Counted from the first letter of the stretch, positions 22,845-32,488 are shown. The stretch: DNA of 64,000 nucleotides from Enterocloster asparagiformis (GCA_018380885.1 JAGZSY010000033.1:1-64000); one strand, 5' to 3'. Made by a program: numbers and translations. Notes: generated from the letters alone by a model not told the origin.

Positions 22845-24437
22845 ATGCTTGATGTATTAATTAAAAATGCAAAGGTAATTGATGGGACAGGTTCTCAGGC
22901 AGTTGAAGGGAACGTTGGGATTTGCGGGGACAAAATTGTTTATCCGGCGCAGGATCAGGAGGCAAAGCAGGTGATTGACGCGGCAGGGCGAGTGGTCAGC
23001 CCCGGCTTTATCGACGCCCACTCCCACGGGGATTTGATCCTGGGGACAGAGAGCGCCCACCTGTTTAAGACCAATCAGGGCGTCACCACGGAGGTGACCG
23101 GCCAGTGCGGCCTTTCCATCGCTCCCACGAATCCGGCTTATCTGGATCTGGCCCAGCACCTGCTGAGCCTCGGCACTCCGTCGTTTCCGGAGGATATGGT
23201 CAACTGGAACAATTTCAGCCGCTATCTGGAGTACGCCGACCAGCAGCCTAAAACCGCCAATGTGATGATGTACGTGGGTCACAGCACCCTGCGCATCGCC
23301 GTGATGGGATTTGCCAACCGTGTGGCTACGGACCAGGAGCTGGAGCAGATGAAGGCGATTTTAAAGGACGCCATGGAGCACGGGGCCGCGGGCTTTTCCA
23401 CCGGACTGATCTACACGCCCAGCTGTTATGCGGATGAGCGTGAGGTGGTGGAGCTGGCCAAGGTGATCAGGCCTTACAACGGAATCTACGCCTCCCATAT
23501 GCGCAACGAGTCCTACGACATTGTCAAGTCCGTGAAGGAGACCATCGATGTGGGCCGCAAAGCCGGGGTGACAGTGGATATTTCCCATCACAAGACCCTG
23601 GGCAAGACCAACTGGGGTTTGCAGAAGGAAACGCTGAGGCTGATTCAGGAGGCCAGGGATGAGGGAATCAACGTTGTGTGCGACCAGTATCCCTACACCT
23701 GCAATATGACCCATTTAAACGCGTGCATCCCGCCGTGGTATTTTGACCAGGGATTCGACGCCATGACGGAGCAGCTGAAGGACCCGGCCTTCCGCGCCAA
23801 GCTGCGCAAAGAGATGGAGGATCCCGCCACGCCCTATGACAATTACTATCTGAACGCCGGCGGCTGGAGCGGCGTGTTTGTGTCCAGCTCAACGGAAACG
23901 CCCCAGGCGGAGGGGAAGTTTATCAGCGACTATGCGGCGGAGCTTCACAAGGACCCGTGGGATACGTTCTTCGACCTGATGGTGGACAACCGGTGCAGCA
24001 GCGGAGGCGTCTACAGCAGCATGTGCGAGGAGGATGTGTGCGAGATCGCCAGCGCGCCTTTCTGCATCGTGGGCAGCGACGGGCTGACCCGTTCCTGGGA
24101 GGAAAAGGGTCATCCGAGAGCCAGCGCCACCTTCCCCCACGCGATCACTTACTTTGTCAAGGAGAAGAAAATCTTCACGCTGGAGCAGATGATCCGCAAG
24201 ATGACGGGGCTCACGGCGGATGCGCTGTCCATCAGGAACAAGGGCTACATACGGGACGGCTACGACGCGGACCTGGTACTGTTTGATTACGACCGCCTGA
24301 GGGACACCGCGACCTATACCAATTCCAATTCCCTGACGGAAGGCATAGACTATGTTTTTGTCAACGGACAGATCGTGTATCAGGACCAGAAGCTGACGGG
24401 GATTTATTCCGGAAAAATGATCCGGCATAACGCTTGA
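22845..24437 (+). CDS. N-acyl-D-amino-acid deacylase (D-aminoacylase)
   Basis: Amidohydrolase-superfamily enzyme of 530 residues that removes the acyl group from N-acyl-D-amino acids. Metal ligands are in VSPGFIDAHSHGD near residue 52-65, GLIYTPSCYADEREVVELA near 187, YASHMRNES near 217, ISHHKTLGKTNWG near 248 and IVGSDGLTRSW near 405. The length and order fit D-aminoacylase/N-acyl-D-glutamate deacylase relatives. It heads a cluster with a GntP permease and D-serine ammonia-lyase, so N-acyl-D-serine is a reasonable substrate guess. Confidence 0.88.
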   Translation: MLDVLIKNAKVIDGTGSQAVEGNVGICGDKIVYPAQDQEAKQVIDAAGRVVSPGFIDAHSHGDLILGTESAHLFKTNQGVTTEVTGQCGLSIAPTNPAYLDLAQHLLSLGTPSFPEDMVNWNNFSRYLEYADQQPKTANVMMYVGHSTLRIAVMGFANRVATDQELEQMKAILKDAMEHGAAGFSTGLIYTPSCYADEREVVELAKVIRPYNGIYASHMRNESYDIVKSVKETIDVGRKAGVTVDISHHKTLGKTNWGLQKETLRLIQEARDEGINVVCDQYPYTCNMTHLNACIPPWYFDQGFDAMTEQLKDPAFRAKLRKEMEDPATPYDNYYLNAGGWSGVFVSSSTETPQAEGKFISDYAAELHKDPWDTFFDLMVDNRCSSGGVYSSMCEEDVCEIASAPFCIVGSDGLTRSWEEKGHPRASATFPHAITYFVKEKKIFTLEQMIRKMTGLTADALSIRNKGYIRDGYDADLVLFDYDRLRDTATYTNSNSLTEGIDYVFVNGQIVYQDQKLTGIYSGKMIRHNA

Positions 24438-24460
24438 CAAATCACATAGGAGGGGTGAAT

Positions 24461-25825
24461 ATGAATATACTGGTTGCATTTATCATCACAATGGCCGCGC
24501 TGCTTGTGGCGTTGATTAAATTTAAGGTGAGCCCTGGGCTGGCGCTGTTTGCGTCGGCGATTCTCATGGGGTTTCTCAGCGGAATGGGCTTGACGGACCT
24601 GATGGGATACCTGACCTCCGGCTTCGGCAGCATGATGACCAGCATCGGACTGATCATTCTGTTCGGCGGAATATTCGGCATGATGCTGGGCGACGCGGGC
24701 GGCATGGAGGAGCTGGCCAAGGGCCTGCTGCGCAAGGTGGGGCGCAAAAATGACCTGTTGGCTATGAACCTGGCCGGCTTTATCGTGTCCATTCCCGTTT
24801 ATTTCGGCTCCGCTTATATTATGATGGCGCCGCTTGTGACCTCCCTGCAAAAGCTGACCAGGAAAAAGACCAGCAGCTACGTTGCGGCGCTGTTTACCGG
24901 ACTGCTGCTGACCCACTGCATCGTGGCGCCCACGCCGGGTCCCACAGCCGTGTGCGGCCAGCTGGGAGCTAATCTGGGGTGGTTTATCCTCTATGGAGTG
25001 ATAGTGGCCCTGCCGGCCAGCCTGATCTGCGGATGGCAGTACGGAAATTTCCTAAACCGCAGGCCTGACAAGAGCGGGGAAAAGGCGGATCGCAGAGCGC
25101 TGGTGGAGAATGAGCAGCTTTTACAGGCGGACCCGGAAAAGCCGTCCGCGCTGAAAATTTTCCTGCTGATCCTGTTCCCCATCGCCCTGATCGTGGTGGG
25201 GGCCATCGCAGGTGTGGTGCTGCCCGCGGAGAGCTTTGGGTTTAAATTTTTCAGCCTGGTGGGTAACAACAACATCGCGCTGTTTCTGGCTCTGATCCTG
25301 ACGGCCCTGGTGCTGCGCAAATATCTGGTGAAAAATACGGGACTTACCGTAATGCAGTATGTGGACAAGGTTTCCGACAAGCTGGGCAACATCCTGATGG
25401 TAATCGGCTGCGGGGGATGCTTTGGCACCGTGCTCCAGAAATGCGGTCTGGGCGACGCTCTGGTGGGATTCATGTCCGGTATGAATATGCCGATCCTGCT
25501 GCTGGCGTTCCTGCTGGCCATGATCATCCGCGCGGCCGTGGGGTCCGCTACGGTGGCGATGCTGACAACGGTTTCGATTATCGGCACCTCCGCGGTGTCC
25601 ATGGGATATTCCCCGATTATCGTGGGACTTTGTATCTGCGCAGGCACGGTGGGCCTGACCCTTCCCACGGACGCGGCCTTCTGGCTGCCCGCGCGGAACA
25701 ATGATCTGACCACGTCGGAGGCCTTTGTGGCCACGACCTACAGCACGACCGGGGCCAGCATCGTTGCGTTTCTTGTCTTACTGGTATTAAATGCGTTTGT
25801 GGGAATACTGCCCGGCATGTTTTAG
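24461..25825 (+). CDS. GntP-family permease (DsdX-like)
   Basis: Integral membrane proton symporter of the gluconate/D-serine (GntP) family, 454 residues with about 12 hydrophobic segments. [16 protein letters not shown] near 112 and the late [19 protein letters not shown] helix ([16 protein letters not shown]) near 355 are family features. DsdX, the D-serine transporter, belongs to this family, and the next gene is D-serine ammonia-lyase, so D-serine or an N-acyl derivative is the likely cargo. ATG 24461 is chosen because TAGGAGGGG lies just upstream; a TTG at 24434 overlaps the previous stop. Confidence 0.85.
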   Translation: MNILVAFIITMAALLVALIKFKVSPGLALFASAILMGFLSGMGLTDLMGYLTSGFGSMMTSIGLIILFGGIFGMMLGDAGGMEELAKGLLRKVGRKNDLLAMNLAGFIVSIPVYFGSAYIMMAPLVTSLQKLTRKKTSSYVAALFTGLLLTHCIVAPTPGPTAVCGQLGANLGWFILYGVIVALPASLICGWQYGNFLNRRPDKSGEKADRRALVENEQLLQADPEKPSALKIFLLILFPIALIVVGAIAGVVLPAESFGFKFFSLVGNNNIALFLALILTALVLRKYLVKNTGLTVMQYVDKVSDKLGNILMVIGCGGCFGTVLQKCGLGDALVGFMSGMNMPILLLAFLLAMIIRAAVGSATVAMLTTVSIIGTSAVSMGYSPIIVGLCICAGTVGLTLPTDAAFWLPARNNDLTTSEAFVATTYSTTGASIVAFLVLLVLNAFVGILPGMF

Positions 25826-25857
25826 CAGGGGCGATTAATCAGTTGAAGGAGTTAATT

Positions 25858-27204
25858 ATGTTGCAGAATCAATCCATATCAAAATTGTTGGAGGAGCCGT
25901 GCGTGAGGGCGCTGGCCGGGCTTGAGGAGATATTCTGGGTGAATCCGCGCAAGGAGCCCTGCCGGGAAGCCCTGGGCAGAGCGGAGCTCACGCTGAAAGA
26001 CGTGCTCGACGCCTCAAACCGGCTGGAGCGCTTCGCGCCCTACATCCGCAAGGTGTTTCCCGAGACGGAGGCCGCGGGTGGAATCCTGGAGTCTCCTCTG
26101 CGGGAGATTCCGGAAATGCAGAGGCTGCTCTGCAAGCGGGCGGGAGCCGGTGTTGAGGGACGGTGGTTTTTAAAATGCGACAGCCATCTGCCCGTGTCCG
26201 GCTCCATCAAGGCCAGGGGCGGCATCTACGAGGTGCTCTGCTTTGCGGAGAAAATAGCGCTGGAGCAGGGCGGCCTGCGCCTGGAGGACGATTACAGCGT
26301 GTTGGCGGAGGAACGTTTCCGGAAGCTGTTTTCCGGCTACAGCGTCGCGGTGGGGTCCACGGGGAATCTGGGGCTGTCCATCGGTATCATGAGCGCAAAG
26401 CTGGGATTTTCTGTGACGGTCCACATGTCGGCGGATGCCCGGCAGTGGAAAAAGGACCTGTTGAGAAGCAGGGGAGTGCAGGTGGTGGAATATGAGCAGG
26501 ATTACAGCCTGGCGGTCACGGAGGGCCGCAGGCAGGCCGAACAGGACCCGCGCTGCCACTTTGTGGACGATGAAAATTCCAAAACACTGTTCCTGGGATA
26601 CGCCGTGGCCGCGCTGCGGCTGAAGGGCCAGATGGAGCGGCAGGGGATTGCGGTTGACGGGGAACACCCTCTGTTCGTATACCTGCCCTGCGGCGTGGGC
26701 GGAGGCCCGGGAGGCGTGGCCTTCGGCCTGAAGCTGGTCTTTGGGGATCATGCTCACTGCTTTTTTGCGGAGCCCACCCACTCCCCGTGTATGCTTTTGG
26801 GGATGGCCACAGGCCTGCACAATCGGATTTCTGTCCAGGACATCGGCATCGACAACCGAACAGCGGCCGACGGCCTGGCGGTGGGCCGCCCCTCAGGCTT
26901 TGTGGGACGGTTTATGGAGCCGTTTATGGACGGCTGCTATACGGTCTCCGATGAGAATCTCTACCGTATGCTGTCGCGTCTGGGGGAGACGGAGAAGCTG
27001 TGGCTGGAGCCCAGCGCCCTTGCGGGGATGTGCGGTCCGCTGTGGCTGGCCCAGGACTGCGCGGCGGCTTACCTGAAGGAACAGGGTCTGACCGCACATA
27101 TGGCCCAGGCGGTGCACATTCCGTGGGGGACCGGAGGAAGTATGGTGCCGGAAGCGGATATGAGAGGATATAATGAGGAAGGGATGAGATTATTGCGCCC
27201 GTGA
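25858..27204 (+). CDS. dsdA: D-serine ammonia-lyase (D-serine dehydratase)
   Basis: PLP enzyme converting D-serine to pyruvate and ammonia. The 448-residue sequence has the PLP lysine in [16 protein letters not shown] at about residue 115, the phosphate-cup segment [12 protein letters not shown] near 163, the glycine-rich [16 protein letters not shown] near 280 and [13 protein letters not shown] near 340, all typical of DsdA. ATG 25858 follows GAAGGAG; a TTG at 25843 is less likely. It lies 32 bases after the permease gene. Confidence 0.93.
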   Translation: MLQNQSISKLLEEPCVRALAGLEEIFWVNPRKEPCREALGRAELTLKDVLDASNRLERFAPYIRKVFPETEAAGGILESPLREIPEMQRLLCKRAGAGVEGRWFLKCDSHLPVSGSIKARGGIYEVLCFAEKIALEQGGLRLEDDYSVLAEERFRKLFSGYSVAVGSTGNLGLSIGIMSAKLGFSVTVHMSADARQWKKDLLRSRGVQVVEYEQDYSLAVTEGRRQAEQDPRCHFVDDENSKTLFLGYAVAALRLKGQMERQGIAVDGEHPLFVYLPCGVGGGPGGVAFGLKLVFGDHAHCFFAEPTHSPCMLLGMATGLHNRISVQDIGIDNRTAADGLAVGRPSGFVGRFMEPFMDGCYTVSDENLYRMLSRLGETEKLWLEPSALAGMCGPLWLAQDCAAAYLKEQGLTAHMAQAVHIPWGTGGSMVPEADMRGYNEEGMRLLRP

Positions 27205-27262
27205 GTGCCATGCGCCCAATTGGCGCGGGGCCGGAATGGTGATCGGATAATCCTGAGATTTT

Positions 27263-27330
27263 GACAGCGAAAAATGGGAGGCCGGACGTCTGCTTTAAGG
27301 CAAGCGTCCGGCCTTCCGTCTTTCGCTGTC
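27263..27330 (+). terminator. Two-tier inverted repeat/terminator after dsdA
   Basis: The outer arms GACAGCGAAA (27263-27272) and TTTCGCTGTC (27321-27330) and the inner arms AGGCCGGACG (27279-27288) and CGTCCGGCCT (27305-27314) are each perfect. There is no gene in 27205-27510; the remainder is GC-rich spacer, a TTGCGT-containing weak promoter region and the SD of the next gene. Confidence 0.7.
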
Positions 27331-27510
27331 CCGCTCCCCGCCCGCCGCGGGCGAAACGGGGGATGTTTCCCGAGAGAAGGGCCTTGCGTTTGTTTGGTTT
27401 GAGCGTTGCGTGCGGAGGAAAAGTGTGATAGAGTAGTAGAGAAAGTCTCCCTGGTCTCCACCGGTTGGGGCAGGGGGCTTGAAAGAAGATGGATTTAGGG
27501 GAGAACGGAT

Positions 27511-28071
27511 ATGGATGAATTGAACCTTGGGAAAAAATTACAGATGTACCGCACATCTCGCGGCATGAGCATACGGGAATTGTCGGATGCTACGGGAATC
27601 ACCGCATCCATGCTCAGCCAGATCGAGCATGAGCAGGTCAATCCATCGATCAATTCCCTGAACAATATCGCTAAGGCCTTAGGGGTCCCGCTGTACTGCT
27701 TTTTTCAGGAGGAGATCATAAAGGAGCCGGTGGTGCGGCACGACAGCCGCAAGACCATCGGGCGCCCGGAGAGCGCGGAGGAGGCGTACTATGAATTGCT
27801 GACCCCAGACACAAACGGGACTATCGAGTTCTGTATGATGGTGATTCCGCCCCATTCGGATTCCTTTGACAGCATCCACTGCCATACCGGCGAGGAGGTC
27901 GCCTATTTTCTGGGGGATGGGGACAGGGTGGAGCTTACCATCGAAGGGCGCGCCCTATATTTGGAGCAGAACGACAGCGTCCGCATCGCCCCCTTCGCCA
28001 ACCATGTGTGGCACAACGGCACGGATGTGACGGCGCGGGTCATTTTTGCGATCACGCCGCCCAGCTTTTGA
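27511..28071 (+). CDS. XRE-family regulator with cupin sensor domain
   Basis: A 186-residue regulator with an N-terminal helix-turn-helix (KLQMYRTSRGMSIRELSD, then TGITASMLSQIEHEQVNPS) over residues 5-60, and a C-terminal cupin over ~105-180 with PHSDSFDSIHCHTGEEVAYFL and APFANHVWHNG segments carrying the usual histidines and glutamate. This class typically controls neighbouring catabolic or transport genes in response to a small ligand. Control of the D-aminoacylase/GntP/dsdA genes is the natural guess. AGGGGAGAACGG precedes the ATG. Confidence 0.88.
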   Translation: MDELNLGKKLQMYRTSRGMSIRELSDATGITASMLSQIEHEQVNPSINSLNNIAKALGVPLYCFFQEEIIKEPVVRHDSRKTIGRPESAEEAYYELLTPDTNGTIEFCMMVIPPHSDSFDSIHCHTGEEVAYFLGDGDRVELTIEGRALYLEQNDSVRIAPFANHVWHNGTDVTARVIFAITPPSF

Positions 28072-28110
28072 TCAGTTTATTTTGAGCGGACAGGGGCGGT
28101 GAAATAATGG

Positions 28111-28168
28111 GGGAGCATTGCCCTTGACATGAAATCAATATGATTTCTCATCATTGTGCGGTGCTCCC
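28111..28168. repeat. Nested inverted repeats
   Basis: GGGAGCA (28111-28117) pairs with TGCTCCC (28162-28168), and inside it GAAATCA (28131-28137) pairs with TGATTTC (28141-28147). It lies just past the 3' end of the broken reverse-strand gene and may be that gene's terminator. Confidence 0.45.
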
Positions 28169-28183
28169 TTTCAGCTGTTTTAT

Positions 28184-28440
28184 TCAATTTTCTATCTGGT
28201 TTTTCTTTTCATCTTCTTTTATCACTGTCGTATTCGGCAAAGAATTAAGTCCCATACAAAAGATAATCAAACCCGCTGAAATGTATATCGCTTTTGTTGT
28301 CGTAACCCCTGATACTTTTACGCCAACGAGCGAGGCTCCAATGATAAAGTTGTATGCATCGCCTCCAATGTGTTCCCGCTATTTCTCTAAATTTTTACAA
28401 ATTGTCTGCGGCCATAAAGCCAGACAAAATTCCCCGGCCC
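28184..28440 (-). pseudogene. Broken gene for a GGDAYN-type small membrane protein
   Basis: On the reverse strand the codons from 28378 down to the TGA at 28184-28186 encode 64 residues: REHIGGDAYN, then FIIGASLVGVKVSG, then a hydrophobic helix (KAIYISAGLIIFCMGL) and a charged tail ending KKNQIEN. HIGGDAYN-F-II-AS resembles the end of small clostridial membrane proteins that often carry an N-terminal zinc ribbon. Immediately upstream in frame is a TAG (28379-28381), preceded by a further open stretch (FCLALWPQTICKNLEK) and then more stops, with no good start. The DNA is AT-rich unlike its neighbours. I read it as a degraded, perhaps acquired, gene. Family identity is from memory of the motif only. 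Confidence 0.5.
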
Positions 28441-28503
28441 CGCCTTACCCTATAAAGGAAATTGTAAGAAATTCTTCCTTGTATTTCCATGTGCCCTATG
28501 ATA

Positions 28504-28542
28504 TTGTAAATTACAACAACTGTATTAATATGGTTAATACAG
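28504..28542. promoter_or_regulatory. GntR operator region (two palindromes)
   Basis: TTGTAAATTACAA (28504-28516) is a perfect 6-1-6 palindrome. CTGTATTAA (28520-28528) and TTAATACAG (28534-28542) form a perfect 9-5-9 inverted repeat. They lie 57 bases before the GntR gene and overlap the only AT-rich promoter-like sequence there, as expected for autoregulation by a YtrA-subfamily repressor. Confidence 0.6.
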
Positions 28543-28598
28543 ATTGACGCCGGCCGGGAAGTGTCAGGGCCGGATCACATACAGGAGGGAGGTCAAAG

Positions 28599-29000
28599 AT
28601 GATTACATTGGATTACAGGGACAGACGTCCGCTGTATGAGCAGGTGATCGAGCGGTTCCAGGACCTGATGTTTAAGGGCGTGCTAAAGCAGGATGATAAG
28701 ATGCCCTCCGTGCGCGGCCTGGCCACGGATCTGTCCATCAACCCGAACACCATACAGCGCGCCTACTCAGAGCTGGAGCGCCAGGGATTCATCTATTCCA
28801 TAAAGGGGAAGGGAAGCTTTGTGGCGGATACGGGGCGCATGAAAAGCGGGCGCATCAGGGAGTGGGAGAAATCCTTCGACGGCCTGGTGGAGGAGGCCGG
28901 GCAGTTAGGGATTTCCTGCGAGACCGTTGTAGGCCGGGTGCGCAGGAAATTGGATAAAACCGGGGAACCGGAGAAAGAGAGGGGAATGAGTGATGATTGA
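28599..29000 (+). CDS. YtrA-subfamily GntR regulator
   Basis: A 133-residue protein with a winged-helix domain (RPLYEQVIERFQDLMFKGVL, then MPSVRGLATDLSINPNTIQRAYSELERQGF, then a GKGSFVA wing) followed by only a short helical tail, the layout of the YtrA subfamily that represses ABC-transporter operons. It overlaps the ABC ATPase gene by 8-11 bases. GGAGGGAGGTC precedes the ATG, and a strong operator candidate lies upstream. Confidence 0.9.
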   Translation: MITLDYRDRRPLYEQVIERFQDLMFKGVLKQDDKMPSVRGLATDLSINPNTIQRAYSELERQGFIYSIKGKGSFVADTGRMKSGRIREWEKSFDGLVEEAGQLGISCETVVGRVRRKLDKTGEPEKERGMSDD

Positions 29001-29892
29001 AGCGGTAAATTTGACAAAACGCTTTGACGATATTGTGGCCGTGGATCACATAAACGCCACCATCAAGGATGGCTGCGTGTTCGGCCTCATCGGCACCAAC
29101 GGCGCGGGCAAGTCCACCTTTCTGCGGCTGGCCAGCGGAGTGCTGAAGCCGGAGGAAGGCCATGTGACCATAGACGGGCACGAGGTGTTTGAGAATACGG
29201 AGGCCAAGCGGCGCTTCTTTTATATTTCCGATGAGCAGTTCTTTTTCAGCAACGCAACGCCGGAGGAGATGCTGCGCTATTACCAGAAGATTTACCCGCG
29301 GTTTGACGCGGCGCGGTTCCACAAGCTTATGGGCAGCTTCGGCCTGAGCGAAAAGCGCAAGATCCACACCTTTTCCAAGGGCATGAAAAAGCAGGTGTCC
29401 GTGATCTGCGGAATCTGCGCGGGGACGGATTACCTGTTCTGCGACGAGACCTTCGACGGGCTGGACCCGGTGATGCGCCAGGCGGTGAAGAGCCTGTTCG
29501 CCGCGGACATGGCGGACCGGAATCTGACGCCCATTATCGCCTCCCACAACCTGCGGGAGCTGGAGGATATCTGCGACCACGTGGGCCTGCTTCACAAGGG
29601 CGGCATCCTGCTCTCCAGGGAGTTGGACGACATGAAGCTCAATATCCACAAGCTCCAGTGCGTGCTGCAGCCGGGGATGTCCCCGGAGGACCTGGTGGCC
29701 TTGGACAAACTGAGCGTGGAGCAGCGGGGCAGCCTGCTCACTCTGGTGGTCCGGGGAAGCAGGGAAGAGGTGGAAGCGATTATGGCCTCCTACAACCCCA
29801 TATTCTTTGAGTGTATTCCCCTGTCGTTGGAGGAAATCTTTATCAGTGAAACGGAGGTGGCCGGTTATGACATCAAAAAGCTTATTTTTTAA
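28993..29892 (+). CDS. ABC transporter ATP-binding protein
   Basis: About 299 residues with Walker A GTNGAGKSTFLRLASG near residue 38, a TFSKGMKKQVSVICGI signature (degenerate LSGGQ, as in YtrB-type exporters) near 129, Walker B YLFCDETFDGLDP near 150 and SHNLRELEDICDHVGLL. A ~75-residue C-terminal extension follows. ATG 28993 or GTG 28990 overlap the GntR stop, and the gene overlaps the permease by 26 bases. The export substrate is unknown; relatives respond to cell-wall antibiotics. Confidence 0.9.
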   Translation: MIEAVNLTKRFDDIVAVDHINATIKDGCVFGLIGTNGAGKSTFLRLASGVLKPEEGHVTIDGHEVFENTEAKRRFFYISDEQFFFSNATPEEMLRYYQKIYPRFDAARFHKLMGSFGLSEKRKIHTFSKGMKKQVSVICGICAGTDYLFCDETFDGLDPVMRQAVKSLFAADMADRNLTPIIASHNLRELEDICDHVGLLHKGGILLSRELDDMKLNIHKLQCVLQPGMSPEDLVALDKLSVEQRGSLLTLVVRGSREEVEAIMASYNPIFFECIPLSLEEIFISETEVAGYDIKKLIF

Positions 29893-32305
29893 GCTGCTCC
29901 GGGAAAACGTCAAGAGAAGGGCCTGGGCCATCGCCCTGGCGGTGCTGGGATTTTTCTTCGCCCTGCCCATCAACCTGGCTTTGACCATGGAAAATGCCAT
30001 CAAAACACAATTCTGGCGCTACAATAACTATGAGCCGCTGGTTTTCGCGGATGGCACGGCCGATGTGGAGAGGCTGGCGAGAATTTTAGAGCTTAAGACG
30101 AAGATTGTGCTGGAATCCATCCAGTTCGGCAATGGTCTTATCGCTTTTCTGATCATTGTGGCGGCCGTGGTGATCGGCGTGTCCAGCTTCTCCTATCTGC
30201 ACAACCGCAGAAAGGTGGATTTTTATCACAGCATCCCGGTGCGCAGAGAGCTTTTGTTCGCCGTGCAGTATATCGGCGGATTCCTGATTGTGGCGCTGGC
30301 TTACCTGGTCAATCTGGGGATTGTCATGGTTGTCGGCTGCGCTTACCAGGTGCCGCTTTCCTCCGTGGCGGGAACCGCAATGCTGGGCTGGCTGCTGAAT
30401 CTGCTGTTCTTCCTGCTCATGTACGCGGTGGTGTCCATCGCTATGATCATGACCGGGAATATGCTGGTGGGAATTCTGGGAAGCGGCGTGTTTTTCTTCT
30501 ACATGCCCATTATGATCACCCTGCTGGTGGGTTACTGTAGTACATTTTTCAAGACCATCCACTACTATTTCCTGAATGGAGCGGGATCGCCCTTTATGGC
30601 GGCGCTCAAATGGACCTCCCCCATCGCGGCCTATATCACGGCCATCGGCTGGGAGATGGGTGGCCAGCTGGGCAAACACATTCCTGCGTTTATCATCCTG
30701 TTCTTCGCGGCTTTGGGGCTGGCGATCCTGGCTTTGGAGCTGTACCGCAAGCGCCCCTCCGAGGCGGCGGGCAAGGCCATGGCCTTCAAGTGGAGCATGA
30801 TGCCCATCCGCGTGCTTTTGGTGTTCGGCTTCGGCATGGGCGGGGCCATGTTCTTCTGGCTTCTGCAGAGCACGCTGGTATGGCTGGTGTTCGGTGCCGT
30901 GGTGGGCAGCCTGATTTCCCACTGCGTGGTGGAGATTATCTACAACTTCGACTTTAAAAAGCTGCTGTCCCACAAGCTCCAGTACGTGTGCTGCCTGGCC
31001 TGTGTGCTGTTAGCCGTGATGGCGTTCCGCTTCGACTGGTTCCGCTACGATTACTATGTTCCGGCTGAGGGCAAGGTGGCGGAAGCTGCGGTGGAGATCA
31101 ACCTGGACGGCAACTGGGTCAATTTTAAGGATATTCAGCAGGACAGGGACGGCCAGCTGACCGTAGAGTACCGCGATGGGGTGGAGGTCCTTCCGGAGCA
31201 CATGCACATCACGAACCTGGGGCCGGTTCTGAAAATCGCCGCCAAAGGGCGGGATATAGCCCTTGCGGACCGGGAAAAGGAGATGAGGCGCTTTACCGAT
31301 CAGGAGACCATGGGAAGCTCCTCCAGCTGGATCATGGGCTACGGGAGCGACGGGGAGAGAACGGAGGGCGAGGACTTTTACACGCGGCTTTCGGTGATAT
31401 ACACCTTAAAAAGCGGCAGAAAGGTTTACCGCACCTACAATCTCTATCTCTCCCAGGTCATGGACGATTACAGAGCGATCTACGACAGCCCGGAATATAA
31501 AGACGGCCTGTACAACAAGGTGATGGATTTGCAGGCCTCCGATATCGCCAAGGTCAGCTATGGGGAGCGGGGAAAGCGCCTGCGGGTGAACCCGGACGGA
31601 AACAGCGGTTACGGGGAGCTTCTGGCGGCTTACCAGGCGGACCTGACGGAGCTGACGGTGGAGCGGCGCCTGGCGGAGAATCCTGTGGGGCAGATCTGGT
31701 TTACGGACCGCTACGAGTCCGCCTACGCGGAGCAGCAGCTCAAGTGGCTTGAGCAGAGCAGAGGCCGCAGCAGGGCGCAGGTATCCGAGTTTGAGCTGGA
31801 TATAAGCCAGACGTGGCCGGTGTACCCGTCCTTTGAGCGCACCATGAGCGCGCTGAAAAAGCTGGGCGTCGATGTGGGCCGGGTCGTGCCGGATGAGCAG
31901 ATCAAATCCGTGACCCTGGATATGTCCAATGCCATGCGGGAGCTGGGGCTGCGCGATCTGGAGGACGAGGAGCTGGCGGCGCGCTACCCAGTATCGGGAG
32001 CCGGTAGCACCCTGGTGTTCGAGGAACCTGAGAATATGAAGCTGCTGCTGGACGCCATGGTGGATGAGCAGAGCCTGAACTTAAACGGGCTGTGCGCAGC
32101 GGAGGTTTCAGTCTATGTGAGCGCGGCGCCGTCAAATCTGACGGGCAGTGTGAGCGGATATCTGCAGGTGAACAAAATCACGCCTGAGATTAAAGCGCTG
32201 TTTAAGGGCACGCCGTTAGAAGATTACAATCTGGCCGGGGATACGGCGGAATGTGGAACGGTGGAGGCGGTGCCGATTATGGCGGAAACCGTCCGGGTGG
32301 ACTGA
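29867..32305 (+). CDS. Large ABC permease (YtrC/DUF6449-like)
   Basis: An 812-residue membrane protein. Residues ~20-400 hold about eight membrane segments, including a cluster near residues 90-260 and a last helix near 378-395. Residues ~400-812 form a large soluble, presumably extracytoplasmic domain. The NRRKVDFYHSIPVRRELLF motif near residue 112 is typical of ABC-2 permeases encoded next to YtrA-type GntR regulators. ATG 29867 follows ACGGAGGTGG and overlaps the ATPase gene. The substrate is unknown. Confidence 0.82.
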   Translation: MTSKSLFFKLLRENVKRRAWAIALAVLGFFFALPINLALTMENAIKTQFWRYNNYEPLVFADGTADVERLARILELKTKIVLESIQFGNGLIAFLIIVAAVVIGVSSFSYLHNRRKVDFYHSIPVRRELLFAVQYIGGFLIVALAYLVNLGIVMVVGCAYQVPLSSVAGTAMLGWLLNLLFFLLMYAVVSIAMIMTGNMLVGILGSGVFFFYMPIMITLLVGYCSTFFKTIHYYFLNGAGSPFMAALKWTSPIAAYITAIGWEMGGQLGKHIPAFIILFFAALGLAILALELYRKRPSEAAGKAMAFKWSMMPIRVLLVFGFGMGGAMFFWLLQSTLVWLVFGAVVGSLISHCVVEIIYNFDFKKLLSHKLQYVCCLACVLLAVMAFRFDWFRYDYYVPAEGKVAEAAVEINLDGNWVNFKDIQQDRDGQLTVEYRDGVEVLPEHMHITNLGPVLKIAAKGRDIALADREKEMRRFTDQETMGSSSSWIMGYGSDGERTEGEDFYTRLSVIYTLKSGRKVYRTYNLYLSQVMDDYRAIYDSPEYKDGLYNKVMDLQASDIAKVSYGERGKRLRVNPDGNSGYGELLAAYQADLTELTVERRLAENPVGQIWFTDRYESAYAEQQLKWLEQSRGRSRAQVSEFELDISQTWPVYPSFERTMSALKKLGVDVGRVVPDEQIKSVTLDMSNAMRELGLRDLEDEELAARYPVSGAGSTLVFEEPENMKLLLDAMVDEQSLNLNGLCAAEVSVYVSAAPSNLTGSVSGYLQVNKITPEIKALFKGTPLEDYNLAGDTAECGTVEAVPIMAETVRVD

Positions 32306-32318
32306 CAGGCGTACGATT

Positions 32319-32356
32319 GGGGGCCTTTTCCGTAAATGGAAGAGGTCCCCATTTTT
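32319..32356 (+). terminator. Terminator of the GntR-ABC operon
   Basis: The run GGGGGCCTTTTCC (32319-32331) pairs with GGAAGAGGTCCCC (32338-32350) with G-T wobbles and is followed by ATTTTTG. Confidence 0.75.
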
Positions 32357-32369
32357 GTCAGGATAATAA

Positions 32370-32398
32370 TTGACATTCCGACCAAGGAAAGCTACAAT
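32370..32398 (+). promoter_or_regulatory. Promoter of the aminotransferase gene
   Basis: TTGACA (32370-32375), 17 bases, TACAAT (32393-32398), about 90 bases before the start codon. Confidence 0.7.
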
Positions 32399-32488
32399 CA
32401 TATCAACAAGACGGGTGCCCATGGGCGCCCGGACCGGAGCGCAGTTTATCTGAGCGCTCAAGCTGCAGATAAAGGAGAGGATCGGATT

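Noticed and set aside
28140..28547. A 135-codon forward open frame
   Set aside because: It has no SD, unnatural composition and no motif; the opposite strand of the same DNA reads as a recognisable degraded protein.
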